Positions 1-6,491 are shown, counted from the stretch's first letter. The stretch is 8,111 bases of DNA from Brachyspira pilosicoli (GCF_019402445.1 NZ_SRZM01000029.1:1-8111), one strand, 5' to 3'. Made by a program: numbers and translations. The notes: a model not told the origin generated them from the letters alone.

Positions 1-67
1 TATGGCTAAAGAAGGAAATGATATAGCAATAAAATTCTGTGAAGATAAAGGCTGGGATATTAAATAG
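1..67 (+). CDS. 3' end of an unidentified gene (partial)
   Basis: An open frame enters from the left edge and ends with TAG at 65-67; complete codons start at base 2, giving 21 residues (MAKEGNDIAIKFCEDKGWDI then K). The Met at base 2 is probably internal, because no ribosome binding site can be seen and the frame is open to the edge. The pattern A-x-x-G-N-x-x-A-I, then C and a G-W pair, loosely recalls the last helix of a TPR or Sel1-like repeat protein, but 21 residues are too few to name a family. Confidence 0.55.
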   Translation, partial: MAKEGNDIAIKFCEDKGWDIK

Positions 68-91
68 GGTTAAAAAATTAATTACACTCCC

Positions 92-180
92 CGCCCTTTA
101 GATTTTATGATTTTGTCTGAACTTTTTAGTCTTATATTTTTTGTTGTTTAAAAAGAAATGATAACGCCCGCCCAAGTTTT
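92..180. repeat. GC-rich C-tract blocks in a spacer, possible dispersed repeat
   Basis: The 251-bp spacer after the partial gene holds two C-rich blocks in otherwise AT-rich DNA: CTCCCCGCCC at about 87-96 and CGCCCGCCC at about 166-174, about 70 bp apart in the same orientation. Nothing here codes. GC blocks this sharp in this background resemble repeat sequence more than ordinary spacer. There is no second copy in the window, so the call rests on composition only. Confidence 0.25.
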
Positions 181-200
181 GTTTAATTTAAAAAATTATT

Positions 201-286
201 GATCGCACGCAGAGTGCATTAAGAATATGTATTTATTTGAAATTGCAATTTAAACTATATGCAAAAATTCATTCACCGTGCGTTAA
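201..286. repeat. Arm-repeat element, copy 1
   Basis: The left arm holds CGCACGC (204-210) and the right arm ACCGTGCGTTAA (275-286). The right arm is the exact reverse complement of the left arm of copy 3 (TTAACGCACGGT). The distance from the GCACG of the left arm to the ACCGT of the right arm is 70 bp, as in copy 2. The interior is AT-rich and diverged. The element lies just beyond the stop of the LRR lipoprotein gene. Confidence 0.55.
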
Positions 287-318
287 TAAATTTTATTTAT
301 TAAATAACATCATAAAAA

Positions 319-1452
319 TTATATCTCGTTTATAGTTACATCTGCTGGAAGCCCATTACCTTTTAGAGCTTCGTATGCATCTTTTGAGCCTTTAGGTACA
401 TTTATAGTTTTTAAAGGAGTACTTTCAAAAATTCTACTTCCATTCATCGAAGGAGGAGTTGGAGATAAAAATGTTATACTTGTTAATAAAAAACATTTTT
501 TGAAAGCTATATCCTCAATATTTTTAACATTAGCAGGTATTGTAATAGTTGTTAGTTTTTCACAATAACCAAAAGCATTATTTCCTATAGTTATTAATTT
601 TGGATTTTCTCCTTCAAACACAACATTTTCAGCACCATTACATACATAAAAAGCTAAATCCTCTATAGAGGTAACGGCCTCTGGTATAGTTATAGTTTTT
701 AATGCATAACAGCTAGTAAAAGCATTTGTAGAGATAACATTTAAATTTTTAGGTAATTTCATGTTTTGTAATTGTTGACATGAGTCAAATGCATTTGTAC
801 CTATAGTAGTTACAGAATCAGGTATAATTATACTCTCTATACTAGAACCTTTGAAAGCATAATCATTTATAGTTTTTAATCCATTAGGTAAATTAATATT
901 TTTTACTACAGTCTCAAAAAAAATCATACCTCCTATTTCTGTTAAACTTTTAGGGATATTAACTTCTTCTAAAATATGGCATCTAGCAAATACATATTCT
1001 CCAAAAACTGTTATATATTCAGGAAGAATAACTTTTGTTATGTTATTATTATCGAACGAAATACTTCCTAATATATAATCAGGAAGTTTGTTATTTTGAA
1101 ATGTTACATTTTCAAATGATACTGTTATATCTGTAATGTCTTTAATTTCATCTATTACAGTACCAAGACTAGCATATCTATCATAACTTTTTGTAGAAGT
1201 ACCTATAAATATTACCTTATATTCGCCCTTATCTTTATAATATTTTTCTAATGCAGCTTTTATGGTTTCAGCTGTGGCAGTATCTATATCTATACCATAT
1301 TTCTCTATATCTTCATTTGTAGTAGGTGGAGTTTCAGTATTATTATCGCCTCCAGAATCTGCTCCTCCCTCTGATGTATCAGGAGAAGTTGATTGGCTTT
1401 TGCATGATAAGAACAAAGCCAAAATTAAAATTATAAATATTACTTTTTTCAT
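319..1452 (-). CDS. BspA-like leucine-rich-repeat lipoprotein
   Basis: A 377-residue protein, probably anchored by lipid to the outer membrane or cell surface. A hydrophobic signal peptide (residues 1-16) ends in LFLSC, with Cys17 the likely lipidated residue; this lipobox is loose, as is usual in spirochaetes. Next comes a Ser/Gly/Thr/Pro-rich linker (18-45), then a segment (about 50-135) with an IDIDTATAETIK motif. From about 138 to 365 there are roughly nine LRR_5 (BspA or Treponema type) repeats of about 23 residues with the pattern I-x-I-P-x-x-V-x-x-I-x-x-x-A-F-x-x-C. The end, VPKGSKDAYEAL, is a typical cap of such arrays. Known family members bind host matrix or other bacteria; that role is inferred here. 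The start has AAGGA (1459-1463 on the complement) 6 bases upstream. It is divergent from the ankyrin gene. Confidence 0.9.
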   Translation of the reverse strand: MKKVIFIILILALFLSCKSQSTSPDTSEGGADSGGDNNTETPPTTNEDIEKYGIDIDTATAETIKAALEKYYKDKGEYKVIFIGTSTKSYDRYASLGTVIDEIKDITDITVSFENVTFQNNKLPDYILGSISFDNNNITKVILPEYITVFGEYVFARCHILEEVNIPKSLTEIGGMIFFETVVKNINLPNGLKTINDYAFKGSSIESIIIPDSVTTIGTNAFDSCQQLQNMKLPKNLNVISTNAFTSCYALKTITIPEAVTSIEDLAFYVCNGAENVVFEGENPKLITIGNNAFGYCEKLTTITIPANVKNIEDIAFKKCFLLTSITFLSPTPPSMNGSRIFESTPLKTINVPKGSKDAYEALKGNGLPADVTINEI

Positions 1453-1469
1453 TATTAATCCTTATTATG

Positions 1470-1484
1470 TAAATATAACAAAAA
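1470..1484 (-). promoter_or_regulatory. Putative extended -10 of the LRR lipoprotein gene
   Basis: Read on the minus strand the site is TTTTTGTTATATTTA, containing TG-T-TATATT (the TATATT at 1472-1477), 20 bases before the start codon. The same 15-mer occurs before the tandem lipoprotein genes (3822-3836). No good -35 lies at 17 bp, so this would rely on the extended -10. Confidence 0.4.
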
Positions 1485-1538
1485 ATATATTATTTTATTA
1501 AAAAATTTATTAAACCTCTTTATTTTAAAAACAAGCTC

Positions 1539-1622
1539 AACGCACGCAAAGAAAAACTTAAAATATAATATTATTAAGAATTGAATTTGAATTATAAACA
1601 AAAATACGCCTACCGTACGGTA
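1539..1622. repeat. Arm-repeat element, copy 2
   Basis: The left arm is AACGCACGC (1539-1547). The right arm is TACCGTACGGTA (1611-1622), which is itself a perfect 12-bp palindrome. The arm-to-arm distance is 70 bp, as in copy 1. The copy sits in the 277-bp spacer between the divergent LRR and ankyrin genes, so it could be a regulatory site or a mobile-repeat relic. Confidence 0.55.
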
Positions 1623-1650
1623 AATAAATTATTGGTTTATATCAAGTTTT

Positions 1651-1678
1651 TTGTGCCAATTATTCAATATTATATATT
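1651..1678 (+). promoter_or_regulatory. Possible promoter of the ankyrin gene
   Basis: A weak TTGTGC (1651-1656) and TATATT (1673-1678) are separated by 16 bp, about 50 bp before the ankyrin start codon. The -35 matches consensus poorly and the background is very AT-rich, so this is tentative. Confidence 0.25.
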
Positions 1679-1729
1679 CAAATTCCGAATTTGTAATAAG
1701 GCTAAAACTATATTTGAGGAATATTTATT

Positions 1730-2827
1730 ATGCGTTATCTTAGTTTGATTTTTATACTTATTTTTAATATATCTTTTTTATTTTCTCAAAATACTAATAC
1801 TGGCAAATTAGACCAATTATTAGATTATGCTAATACAGGCAATATTAATGGAATAAGAAGATTAATATCTGATGGTTCTATTTCTAGTTATATAAACTTT
1901 GGTGATATGCAAGGACATAATGCTTTAATAACAGCTACTTTTAGAGGTTATAAAGATATAGTTGTTTTGCTATTATCTCAAAAAATAGATGTTAATGCTA
2001 GCTGTATACATGGAAAAACTGCTTTAACTTATGCGGCAGAAAACGGATATGTTGATATAGCTTCTTATTTGCTTGCTAAAAATGCAAATCCAAATATAAA
2101 AGTTAATAACGGCACTACAGCCTTACTTCAAGCAGCTGGAAAAGGGTATTATACTATAACAGAAATGATTATTAATGCAGGTGCTGATGTTAATATGTCT
2201 GGACTTTATATTAATCCTGATGATGCCAATTATAATATGACTCCTCTTATGGTTGCAGCCTATAATAATCATGATGATATAGTAAAATTGTTGCTTGACA
2301 ATGGAAGCGAAATAAATAAAGTTAATAATGTTGGAGCTAATGCTTTATTTTATGCTATAGCTAAGGGGAACGGAGAAGTAGCTAAAATGCTTCTTGAGAG
2401 AAATGCTGATGCTAATGTAGTATCTAGTTATGGATATTACGGCAATATTACAACACTTGCTTTAGCTTCATCTTTGGGATTGAATGATATAGTATCATCA
2501 CTTTTAATAGGTAAGGCTGACATTAATTATAGAATGGCTGACGGAAGAACTGCTTTAATATGGGCTAGTATATCTGGTAAAAAAGATATTGTTTTATCAT
2601 TAATTAACGCTAATGCTGATGTTAATATTAAAGATAATGACGGTAAAACAGCTTTGATGTTTGCAGCAGAGAATGGCGATTATGATTCGGTTCAATATTT
2701 ACTTGACGGCAATGCAGATTTGAATATAGTAGATAACTTGTCAAAAAATGCTTTAATGTATGCTATGGAAAACGGAAATACTGATATAGTAGATTTAATT
2801 ACAAAAAGAAGCTTGGTAAAGAAATAA
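1730..2827 (+). CDS. Exported ankyrin-repeat protein
   Basis: A 365-residue protein with a cleavable-looking signal peptide (MRYLSLIFILIFNISFLFS, residues 1-19, then QN) and no lipobox Cys, so it is probably periplasmic or secreted. The rest is about ten ankyrin repeats of 33 residues; G-x-T-A-L-x-x-A-x-x-x-G-x-x-x-I-V-x-x-L-L starts near residues 62, 95, 128, 170, 202, 240, 272, 305 and 339, with a degenerate first repeat at about 26-55. Longer loops at about 157-169 and 231-239 separate groups of repeats. Ankyrin arrays bind proteins; the partner cannot be read from sequence, and no catalytic domain is fused. GAGGA at 1716-1720 precedes the ATG by 9 bases. A strong hairpin follows the stop. 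Confidence 0.92.
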   Translation: MRYLSLIFILIFNISFLFSQNTNTGKLDQLLDYANTGNINGIRRLISDGSISSYINFGDMQGHNALITATFRGYKDIVVLLLSQKIDVNASCIHGKTALTYAAENGYVDIASYLLAKNANPNIKVNNGTTALLQAAGKGYYTITEMIINAGADVNMSGLYINPDDANYNMTPLMVAAYNNHDDIVKLLLDNGSEINKVNNVGANALFYAIAKGNGEVAKMLLERNADANVVSSYGYYGNITTLALASSLGLNDIVSSLLIGKADINYRMADGRTALIWASISGKKDIVLSLINANADVNIKDNDGKTALMFAAENGDYDSVQYLLDGNADLNIVDNLSKNALMYAMENGNTDIVDLITKRSLVKK

Positions 2828-2868
2828 TTTATTAAAATATAGAAAGTGTATGGGGTTTGGATTATATA

Positions 2869-2901
2869 AAAAGGCTTTGAACTATATGTTTAAAGCCTTT
2901 T
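2869..2901. terminator. Bidirectional intrinsic terminator
   Basis: AAAAGGCTTT (2869-2878) pairs perfectly with AAAGCCTTTT (2892-2901). The stem continues through a G-U pair and AAC/GTT to a five-base loop TATAT. On the plus strand it is followed by ACATTTTTT and lies 41 bp after the ankyrin stop. On the minus strand the stem runs into TTTTTATATAAT and lies 29 bp after the stop of the tandem lipoprotein gene. It can therefore serve both convergent units. Confidence 0.85.
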
Positions 2902-2930
2902 ACATTTTTTAATTGTATAGTTATTATTTA

Positions 2931-3305
2931 TTACTGTTTTGTTAACGTACCATTAGCAGATATAGTTCCAGATAAAGTGAAAGTTCCAGCAGTATCACTA
3001 GTAAATGTTAGAGTAAGAATAGATTCATCTTCATTTGCAGGGGTAAATTTTACTTCATAAGTTTCATTTCCTTTATCTGTTACATTTGTACTTGTTTCGC
3101 CACTAAAAGTGACAGCACCATCACTTGATATAGTTATAGTTGGAATTGTAGCTTGTTTTGCAGTAGATGTGAGCTGCCAAGTACCAGCATATTTTGCTAT
3201 GCCTTGAGAAGTTGTGCCGCCATCACCTGTTTTGTCTTTATTGCTGCAGCTTACAGCTAAAACACTCACTAAAAATAAAACTAAACTTAATATTTTTTTA
3301 CTCAT
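2931..3305 (-). CDS. Small lipoprotein, second of a tandem paralogous pair
   Basis: A 124-residue predicted lipoprotein. The signal peptide is residues 1-19 (MSKKILSLVLFLVSVLAVS), with Cys20 as the lipid site. A short linker KDKTGDGGTTSQ leads to a beta-rich domain beginning GIAKYAGTW (35-43) and containing ISSDGAVTFSG and a TFTLSGTI end. The pattern of a GTW start and alternating beta strands around DG turns recalls small lipocalin-like lipoproteins, but I cannot assign a family or ligand. It lies 37 bp after the stop of its paralogue, probably in the same transcript, with its own AAGGAAA ribosome site (3313-3319). Compared with the paralogue it lacks most of the Gly-rich linker. Confidence 0.82.
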   Translation of the reverse strand: MSKKILSLVLFLVSVLAVSCSNKDKTGDGGTTSQGIAKYAGTWQLTSTAKQATIPTITISSDGAVTFSGETSTNVTDKGNETYEVKFTPANEDESILTLTFTSDTAGTFTLSGTISANGTLTKQ

Positions 3306-3342
3306 ATTTTACTTTCCTTTTTATTTTTTATTAAAAAATTAA

Positions 3343-3795
3343 TTATTTTATTTTTGTAATACTACCAATGCCATAAATATCATCTATAGAGCCAGTAGTT
3401 TCACTATCAAACGTAATAGTTACATTATCTGCCCCTGTACCATGATCTACTTTCATAGTATATGTATTTCCAGATTCTACTATGTCTGTAGCTTGTTTAG
3501 GATTTTGTGAGCCGTCTTTTATTGTTACACTACCATCATCGCCTATAACAACCTCATAACTAGTCTTATCATCAAATGTAGCTGTCCAAGTGCCTGCATA
3601 TTTTGCTATGCCTTGAGGAGTTGTGCCGCCGTCACCTGTTCCGCCTGTACCAGTGCCGCCATCGCCGCCTGTACTGCTACCCCCATTTCCGCTATTATTA
3701 TCACCGCTTCCTGTTTTACCAGCATTGCTGCAGCTTAAAACAAGAATACTGCTCAAAAACAATATACTAACCAATCTTAAAACTCTTTTACTCAT
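3343..3795 (-). CDS. Gly-rich-linker lipoprotein, first of a tandem paralogous pair
   Basis: A 150-residue predicted lipoprotein. Its signal peptide MSKRVLRLVSILFLSSILVLS precedes Cys22. Residues 28-58 are almost only Gly, Ser, Thr, Asn and Asp (GTGGTGDGG type), a flexible tether. GIAKYAGTW (62-70) opens a beta-rich domain of about 90 residues with VVIGDDGSVTI and ITFDSETTGSI. Its start, linker end and domain opening match the next gene, so the two arose by duplication. The ribosome site AAGGAGAG (around 3802-3809) is strong, and a good promoter lies just upstream. Function unknown; a surface location is inferred from the lipobox. Confidence 0.85.
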   Translation of the reverse strand: MSKRVLRLVSILFLSSILVLSCSNAGKTGSGDNNSGNGGSSTGGDGGTGTGGTGDGGTTPQGIAKYAGTWTATFDDKTSYEVVIGDDGSVTIKDGSQNPKQATDIVESGNTYTMKVDHGTGADNVTITFDSETTGSIDDIYGIGSITKIK

Positions 3796-3823
3796 ATTTT
3801 ACTCTCCTTTCTTATTTTTATTA

Positions 3824-3852
3824 AATATAACAAAAATAAATCATTTTTTCAA
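3824..3852 (-). promoter_or_regulatory. Sigma-70-like promoter of the tandem lipoprotein genes
   Basis: On the minus strand TTGAAA (-35, 3847-3852) and TATATT (-10, 3824-3829) are 17 bp apart, each 5 of 6 to consensus, with TGT directly before the -10. The predicted start leaves a leader of about 20 bases that includes the AAGGAGAG site. This is the best promoter in the window. Confidence 0.65.
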
Positions 3853-3863
3853 ATTAATTTTTA

Positions 3864-3878
3864 TTATAATTACTTATA
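3864..3878 (+). promoter_or_regulatory. TATAAT-containing 15-mer before the terminase small-subunit gene
   Basis: TTATAATTACTTATA contains a perfect TATAAT (3865-3870). The identical 15-mer lies before the terminase large-subunit gene (4978-4992). No good -35 is visible. It may be a shared promoter element or chance in AT-rich DNA. Confidence 0.35.
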
Positions 3879-3914
3879 TTTAATACTTATATTATATATA
3901 AAAAATGGATTATT

Positions 3915-4385
3915 ATGAATAAATACAGCAAAAAAACAGAAACCAAAATATATAATTTTATAAAAAAAAACAACCCAACAATCGAAGAAATAGTTAATGA
4001 ATTAAATATAAGCTATGATAAATTAAAAAGCTATATCAATAAATCTAGTAAAAAATATAAGAAAACTCTAGTAAAAAAAATTAGAAAAGCAAAAGATGAA
4101 TATTTTATTGACGCTAAAATAAAAATAGAAAATGCATTAATAAAAAAGTCATTAGGATATTATAGCAAGGATATTATAAAAGAAATAAAAATAGATAAAG
4201 AAGGCAATGAGTCTAAAACAAAAAAAATAGTTTATAAATATAATCCGCCAAGCGAAAGAGCAATAATAGTTTTTCTTGAATTATTAAAAAAACGTAATGA
4301 TAAAAGATTAGAATATATAAGAAAAAAAATAGAAGAGAAAGAAAATAATAATAGAATTAATATAAGAGTAGGGTTTAATAATTAA
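3915..4385 (+). CDS. Phage terminase small-subunit-like protein
   Basis: A 156-residue, Lys-rich protein. Residues about 8-42 can form a helix-turn-helix (NNPTIEEIVNELNISYDKLKSYI), as in DNA-recognising small terminases. The second half has the pattern seen in many phage TerS proteins: ALIKKSLGY (74-82), a charged strand with a D-K-E-G-N turn (94-98), then Y-N-P-P-S-E-R-A-I-I-V-F-L-E-L-L-K (109-125), equivalent to the usual 'PPD-x-x-A-I-I-F-W-L-K-N-R'. Small subunits bind the packaging site on phage DNA and hand it to the large subunit. The large subunit is 630 bp downstream on the same strand, which supports the call. The ribosome site is poor (TGGAT 4 bases before the ATG). Low sequence complexity makes homology calls noisy. 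Confidence 0.72.
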   Translation: MNKYSKKTETKIYNFIKKNNPTIEEIVNELNISYDKLKSYINKSSKKYKKTLVKKIRKAKDEYFIDAKIKIENALIKKSLGYYSKDIIKEIKIDKEGNESKTKKIVYKYNPPSERAIIVFLELLKKRNDKRLEYIRKKIEEKENNNRINIRVGFNN

Positions 4386-4389
4386 TAAA

Positions 4390-4418
4390 AAACCTATGCT
4401 AAAGAACAGCATAGGTTT
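4390..4418 (-). terminator. Intrinsic terminator of the reversed lipoprotein gene
   Basis: AAACCTATGCT (4390-4400) and AGCATAGGTTT (4408-4418) form a perfect 11-bp stem with a 7-base loop. On the minus strand it is followed by TTTATTAAT, with the stem's own TTT before that, 46 bp after the stop of the gene at 4465-4773. On the plus strand the hairpin begins 4 bases after the small-terminase stop but is followed by AAAAAGGG, so it is a poor terminator in that direction. Confidence 0.75.
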
Positions 4419-4464
4419 AAAAAGGGACGAAAGAAAATAATTTGTATATAATATTATAGAAATA

Positions 4465-4773
4465 TTATTTTACCCTAGCACCTTTACCTCTTACTCTTAA
4501 TTTTGTAGAGAAACCAGATTTTACAATCTCATATCTAGGCATAATTAAAAAATCATAATTTGTATCTTTCAATGCTTCTGCTATAAGCTGTTCTTTCAAA
4601 GTTTCATCTCCAGAATCATATGGAAGCTCTGCTGTTAAAACTTCACCTACTACAATATCATCTCCTGTAAGCTGCAAACTTTGAGGTATATTATCTACAG
4701 TTGCTATTGTTGAACAAGATAAAAAAACTAAAGCAAATAATACTGCTGCGGCAACATAAAAAGATTTTTTCAT
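4465..4773 (-). CDS. Small lipoprotein inserted between the terminase genes (moron-like)
   Basis: A 102-residue protein with a signal peptide (MKKSFYVAAAVLFALVFLS) and Cys20 as the predicted lipid site. The mature part holds DDIVVGEVLTAELPYDSGDETLKEQLIAEAL, then NYDFLIMPRYEIVKSGFSTKLRVRGKGARVK. The pattern 'A-x-x-x-x-x-D-F-L-I-x-P-R-Y-E' followed by a beta strand and a basic tail recalls small bacterial lipoproteins with a 'D-x-L-V-x-P-x-Y-E' core; function unknown. It runs against the terminase genes, has its own AGGAGA site (4781-4786, 7 bases before the ATG), a TATAAT at 4805-4810 and its own terminator. An independently expressed gene inside a late phage operon is the usual form of a lysogenic-conversion (moron) gene. 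Confidence 0.85.
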   Translation of the reverse strand: MKKSFYVAAAVLFALVFLSCSTIATVDNIPQSLQLTGDDIVVGEVLTAELPYDSGDETLKEQLIAEALKDTNYDFLIMPRYEIVKSGFSTKLRVRGKGARVK

Positions 4774-4804
4774 TTATATATCTCCTATTCTTTTGTTTTT
4801 TTGA

Positions 4805-4810
4805 ATTATA
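4805..4810 (-). promoter_or_regulatory. Putative -10 of the reversed lipoprotein gene
   Basis: TATAAT on the minus strand, about 31 bases before the start codon. No convincing -35 is seen at 16-18 bp. Confidence 0.35.
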
Positions 4811-4883
4811 TAAAATTTTCTAAAAAGTTGATTTGAAGTATTAAAAAAAATTAAATACTTCAAAAAAAAAATTAGTTTTTTGT

Positions 4884-4969
4884 TAACGCACGGTAAGCAT
4901 AGTTTATAAATAAAACAAATTTTGCTTAATAATTAAATTTATGTTTTTTTATTTTCATACCGTGCGTAT
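4884..4969. repeat. Arm-repeat element, copy 3
   Basis: ACGCACGGTA (4886-4895) and TACCGTGCGT (4958-4967) are perfect 10-bp inverted arms. The arm-to-arm distance by the measure used for copies 1 and 2 is 71 bp. This is the most regular of the three copies. It lies between the reversed lipoprotein gene and the terminase large-subunit gene and could mark the insertion edge of that lipoprotein cassette. Confidence 0.6.
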
Positions 4970-4977
4970 AAGATTTC

Positions 4978-4992
4978 TTATAATTACTTATA
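4978..4992 (+). promoter_or_regulatory. TATAAT-containing 15-mer before the terminase large-subunit gene
   Basis: The same TTATAATTACTTATA as before the small-subunit gene, here 24 bp before the preferred ATG. It contains one full TATAAT (4979-4984) and overlaps a second (4989-4994). No -35 is evident. Confidence 0.35.
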
Positions 4993-5016
4993 ATTTTTAC
5001 ACATTTGAGACAATTT

Positions 5017-6384
5017 ATGAATATTAATATAAACATTTTAAAACCTTTTGAAAAATGGATTAACACTGAAAAACGGTTAAAAATAGCATTCGGCGGACGA
5101 GGCGGCGGAAAAAGTGAATCTATCGCAAGAATATTAATAGCTAAAAGTTTTGAAATTAATGGAGTGATATTATGTGCGAGGGAGATTCAAAAATCTATTT
5201 CCTATTCCACTTATCCGCTTCTTATAAGCATTATAAAAGAACTTAATTTAAATGAATTTTTTATAGTAAAAAGAAATGAGATAATAAATAAAATTACAAA
5301 CTCTAAGTTTATATTTTTAGGCATTAGAGAATGTTCTATAGAAGAGATTAAATCTATTTATAATGTGAGAATATGTTTTGTAGAAGAAGCCCAAACTCTC
5401 ACACAAAGAAGCTACGAAATATTAGAACCTTCCATAAGGGCAGATAAAAGTGAAATATGGCTTGCATTTAATCCCCGTTTTGAAACCGATTTTATTTATA
5501 GGGTTGTAAGTCAATTTAGTTTGGAGAATAAAGTTTATAGAGATAAAACAAACAAAGAGTATTATTATAAAGAATATGAAGATGCTAATATATTAATTAC
5601 TTTTATTAACTATGACGGCAATTATTATTTTAGCGAGATATTAAATAAATCAAGATTATCCACATTAAAACTTATGCCAAAAATGTATGAACATATATGG
5701 CTTGGAAAAATTAAAAATAAACAAGGAAAAGTTTTTTTATATTCAAAATTAAAATTCTATGATGAAAATAAAGAAAGAGAGAAAATATATTCTTATGAGC
5801 ATAAAGCAGTAGTTGACCCTGCATTTGGGGAGTATAATTGTTTTACTGCTGTTATAGTCTACACACAAATAGAGAACGATATTTATTTAATAGACAGCGG
5901 ACTAATGCGTAATGATTCAAACTCAACAACAGATGAAAGCATAACAAATTTTTTAATAAGCAAAAATGTAAAAAAAATATTATGCGAAAGTAATTTTGCA
6001 CAAAAAGAATTAGTAAAAAGGCTTGAAAAACATTTTGAAGTAACACCATTTTTTGTTCATAAAAATAAAATAGAGAGAATAGTAAATGCAAGTTATGTGA
6101 TATATGAGAGGGTGTATTTTCCTATAGGCTGGCAGGAAGTGCCTGAAGGTTCTGATACTGATAAATGGCTTCAAACAAATAATGGACGCGGATATATAGC
6201 TCTTCGTCAATTACTTAATTTTGATGATTCTGTAAACAATATTAAAGGAGATGTTTTTAGCTATTTGGATTTTCCAGATGCTTTATCAAGCTTGATAAAC
6301 TTTGGAATGGAAGAGGCAGAAGATGGTGAAAAAATTGAAGAAGATAAAGATAATAATTTGATGGATTTTATTTTTGGGAGTTAA
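5017..6384 (+). CDS. terL: Phage terminase large subunit (packaging ATPase/nuclease)
   Basis: A 455-residue protein that drives phage DNA into proheads and cuts the concatemer; residues counted from the ATG at 5017. The N-terminal ATPase has Walker A GGRGGGKS (26-33), Walker B ICFVEE (119-124, Glu124 catalytic) and a LAFNPR coupling motif (149-154). The C-terminal RNase-H-like nuclease has the expected acids: Asp267 in VVDPAFG, Glu324 in LCESN and Asp421 in FPDALSSL. This order fits the Terminase_3 / PBSX-like group, and length is normal. No frameshift is seen, so it may be functional. TTG at 5005 would add MRQF, but I prefer ATG at 5017 with a weak GAGA site 6 bases before it. Portal is not the next gene, which is unusual. 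Confidence 0.93.
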   Translation: MNININILKPFEKWINTEKRLKIAFGGRGGGKSESIARILIAKSFEINGVILCAREIQKSISYSTYPLLISIIKELNLNEFFIVKRNEIINKITNSKFIFLGIRECSIEEIKSIYNVRICFVEEAQTLTQRSYEILEPSIRADKSEIWLAFNPRFETDFIYRVVSQFSLENKVYRDKTNKEYYYKEYEDANILITFINYDGNYYFSEILNKSRLSTLKLMPKMYEHIWLGKIKNKQGKVFLYSKLKFYDENKEREKIYSYEHKAVVDPAFGEYNCFTAVIVYTQIENDIYLIDSGLMRNDSNSTTDESITNFLISKNVKKILCESNFAQKELVKRLEKHFEVTPFFVHKNKIERIVNASYVIYERVYFPIGWQEVPEGSDTDKWLQTNNGRGYIALRQLLNFDDSVNNIKGDVFSYLDFPDALSSLINFGMEEAEDGEKIEEDKDNNLMDFIFGS

Positions 6385-6457
6385 TTTTTTATTCAATTTT
6401 TTATTGTTATTTTTCCAGCAGCTACGCACCTAAAGGTACTTCCTTCGGTCGCAAAAT

Positions 6458-6490
6458 AACTGGGGGTGCTACCCTACGGGCACGCTTCGC
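6458..6490. repeat. Direct repeat A, left copy
   Basis: The block runs from AACTGGGGGTGCTACC through CTACGGGCACGCTTCGC. The right copy at 6857-6888 is identical except for one fewer G in the G run. The two copies, 399 bp apart, bracket the mosaic array. Confidence 0.85.
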
Positions 6491-6491
6491 G

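Noticed and set aside
283..303. TTAATAAA/TTTATTAA inverted pair as terminator of the LRR lipoprotein gene
   Set aside because: The stem is made of A-T pairs only and is expected by chance in this composition.
1262..1501. Plus-strand frame over the 5' part of the LRR lipoprotein gene
   Set aside because: Antisense to the Ser/Gly linker and signal peptide of a well-supported lipoprotein; no ribosome site.
3623..3883. Plus-strand frame with Pro-rich start
   Set aside because: It is the antisense of the Gly-rich linker of the lipoprotein gene, giving Pro and Val runs; no ribosome site.
201..4969. Arm repeats as a CRISPR array
   Set aside because: Only three copies, kilobases apart, with inverted arms rather than direct repeats; no cas genes.
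5005..5016. TTG at 5005 as the terL start
   Set aside because: It would be an in-frame alternative adding four residues, but the ATG at 5017 is a better codon and has a weak GAGA site at a suitable distance. TTG cannot be excluded.
5852..6210. Two minus-strand frames inside terL
   Set aside because: They are antisense to a clearly coding terminase nuclease domain, Phe/Leu-rich from AT bias, with no start signals.
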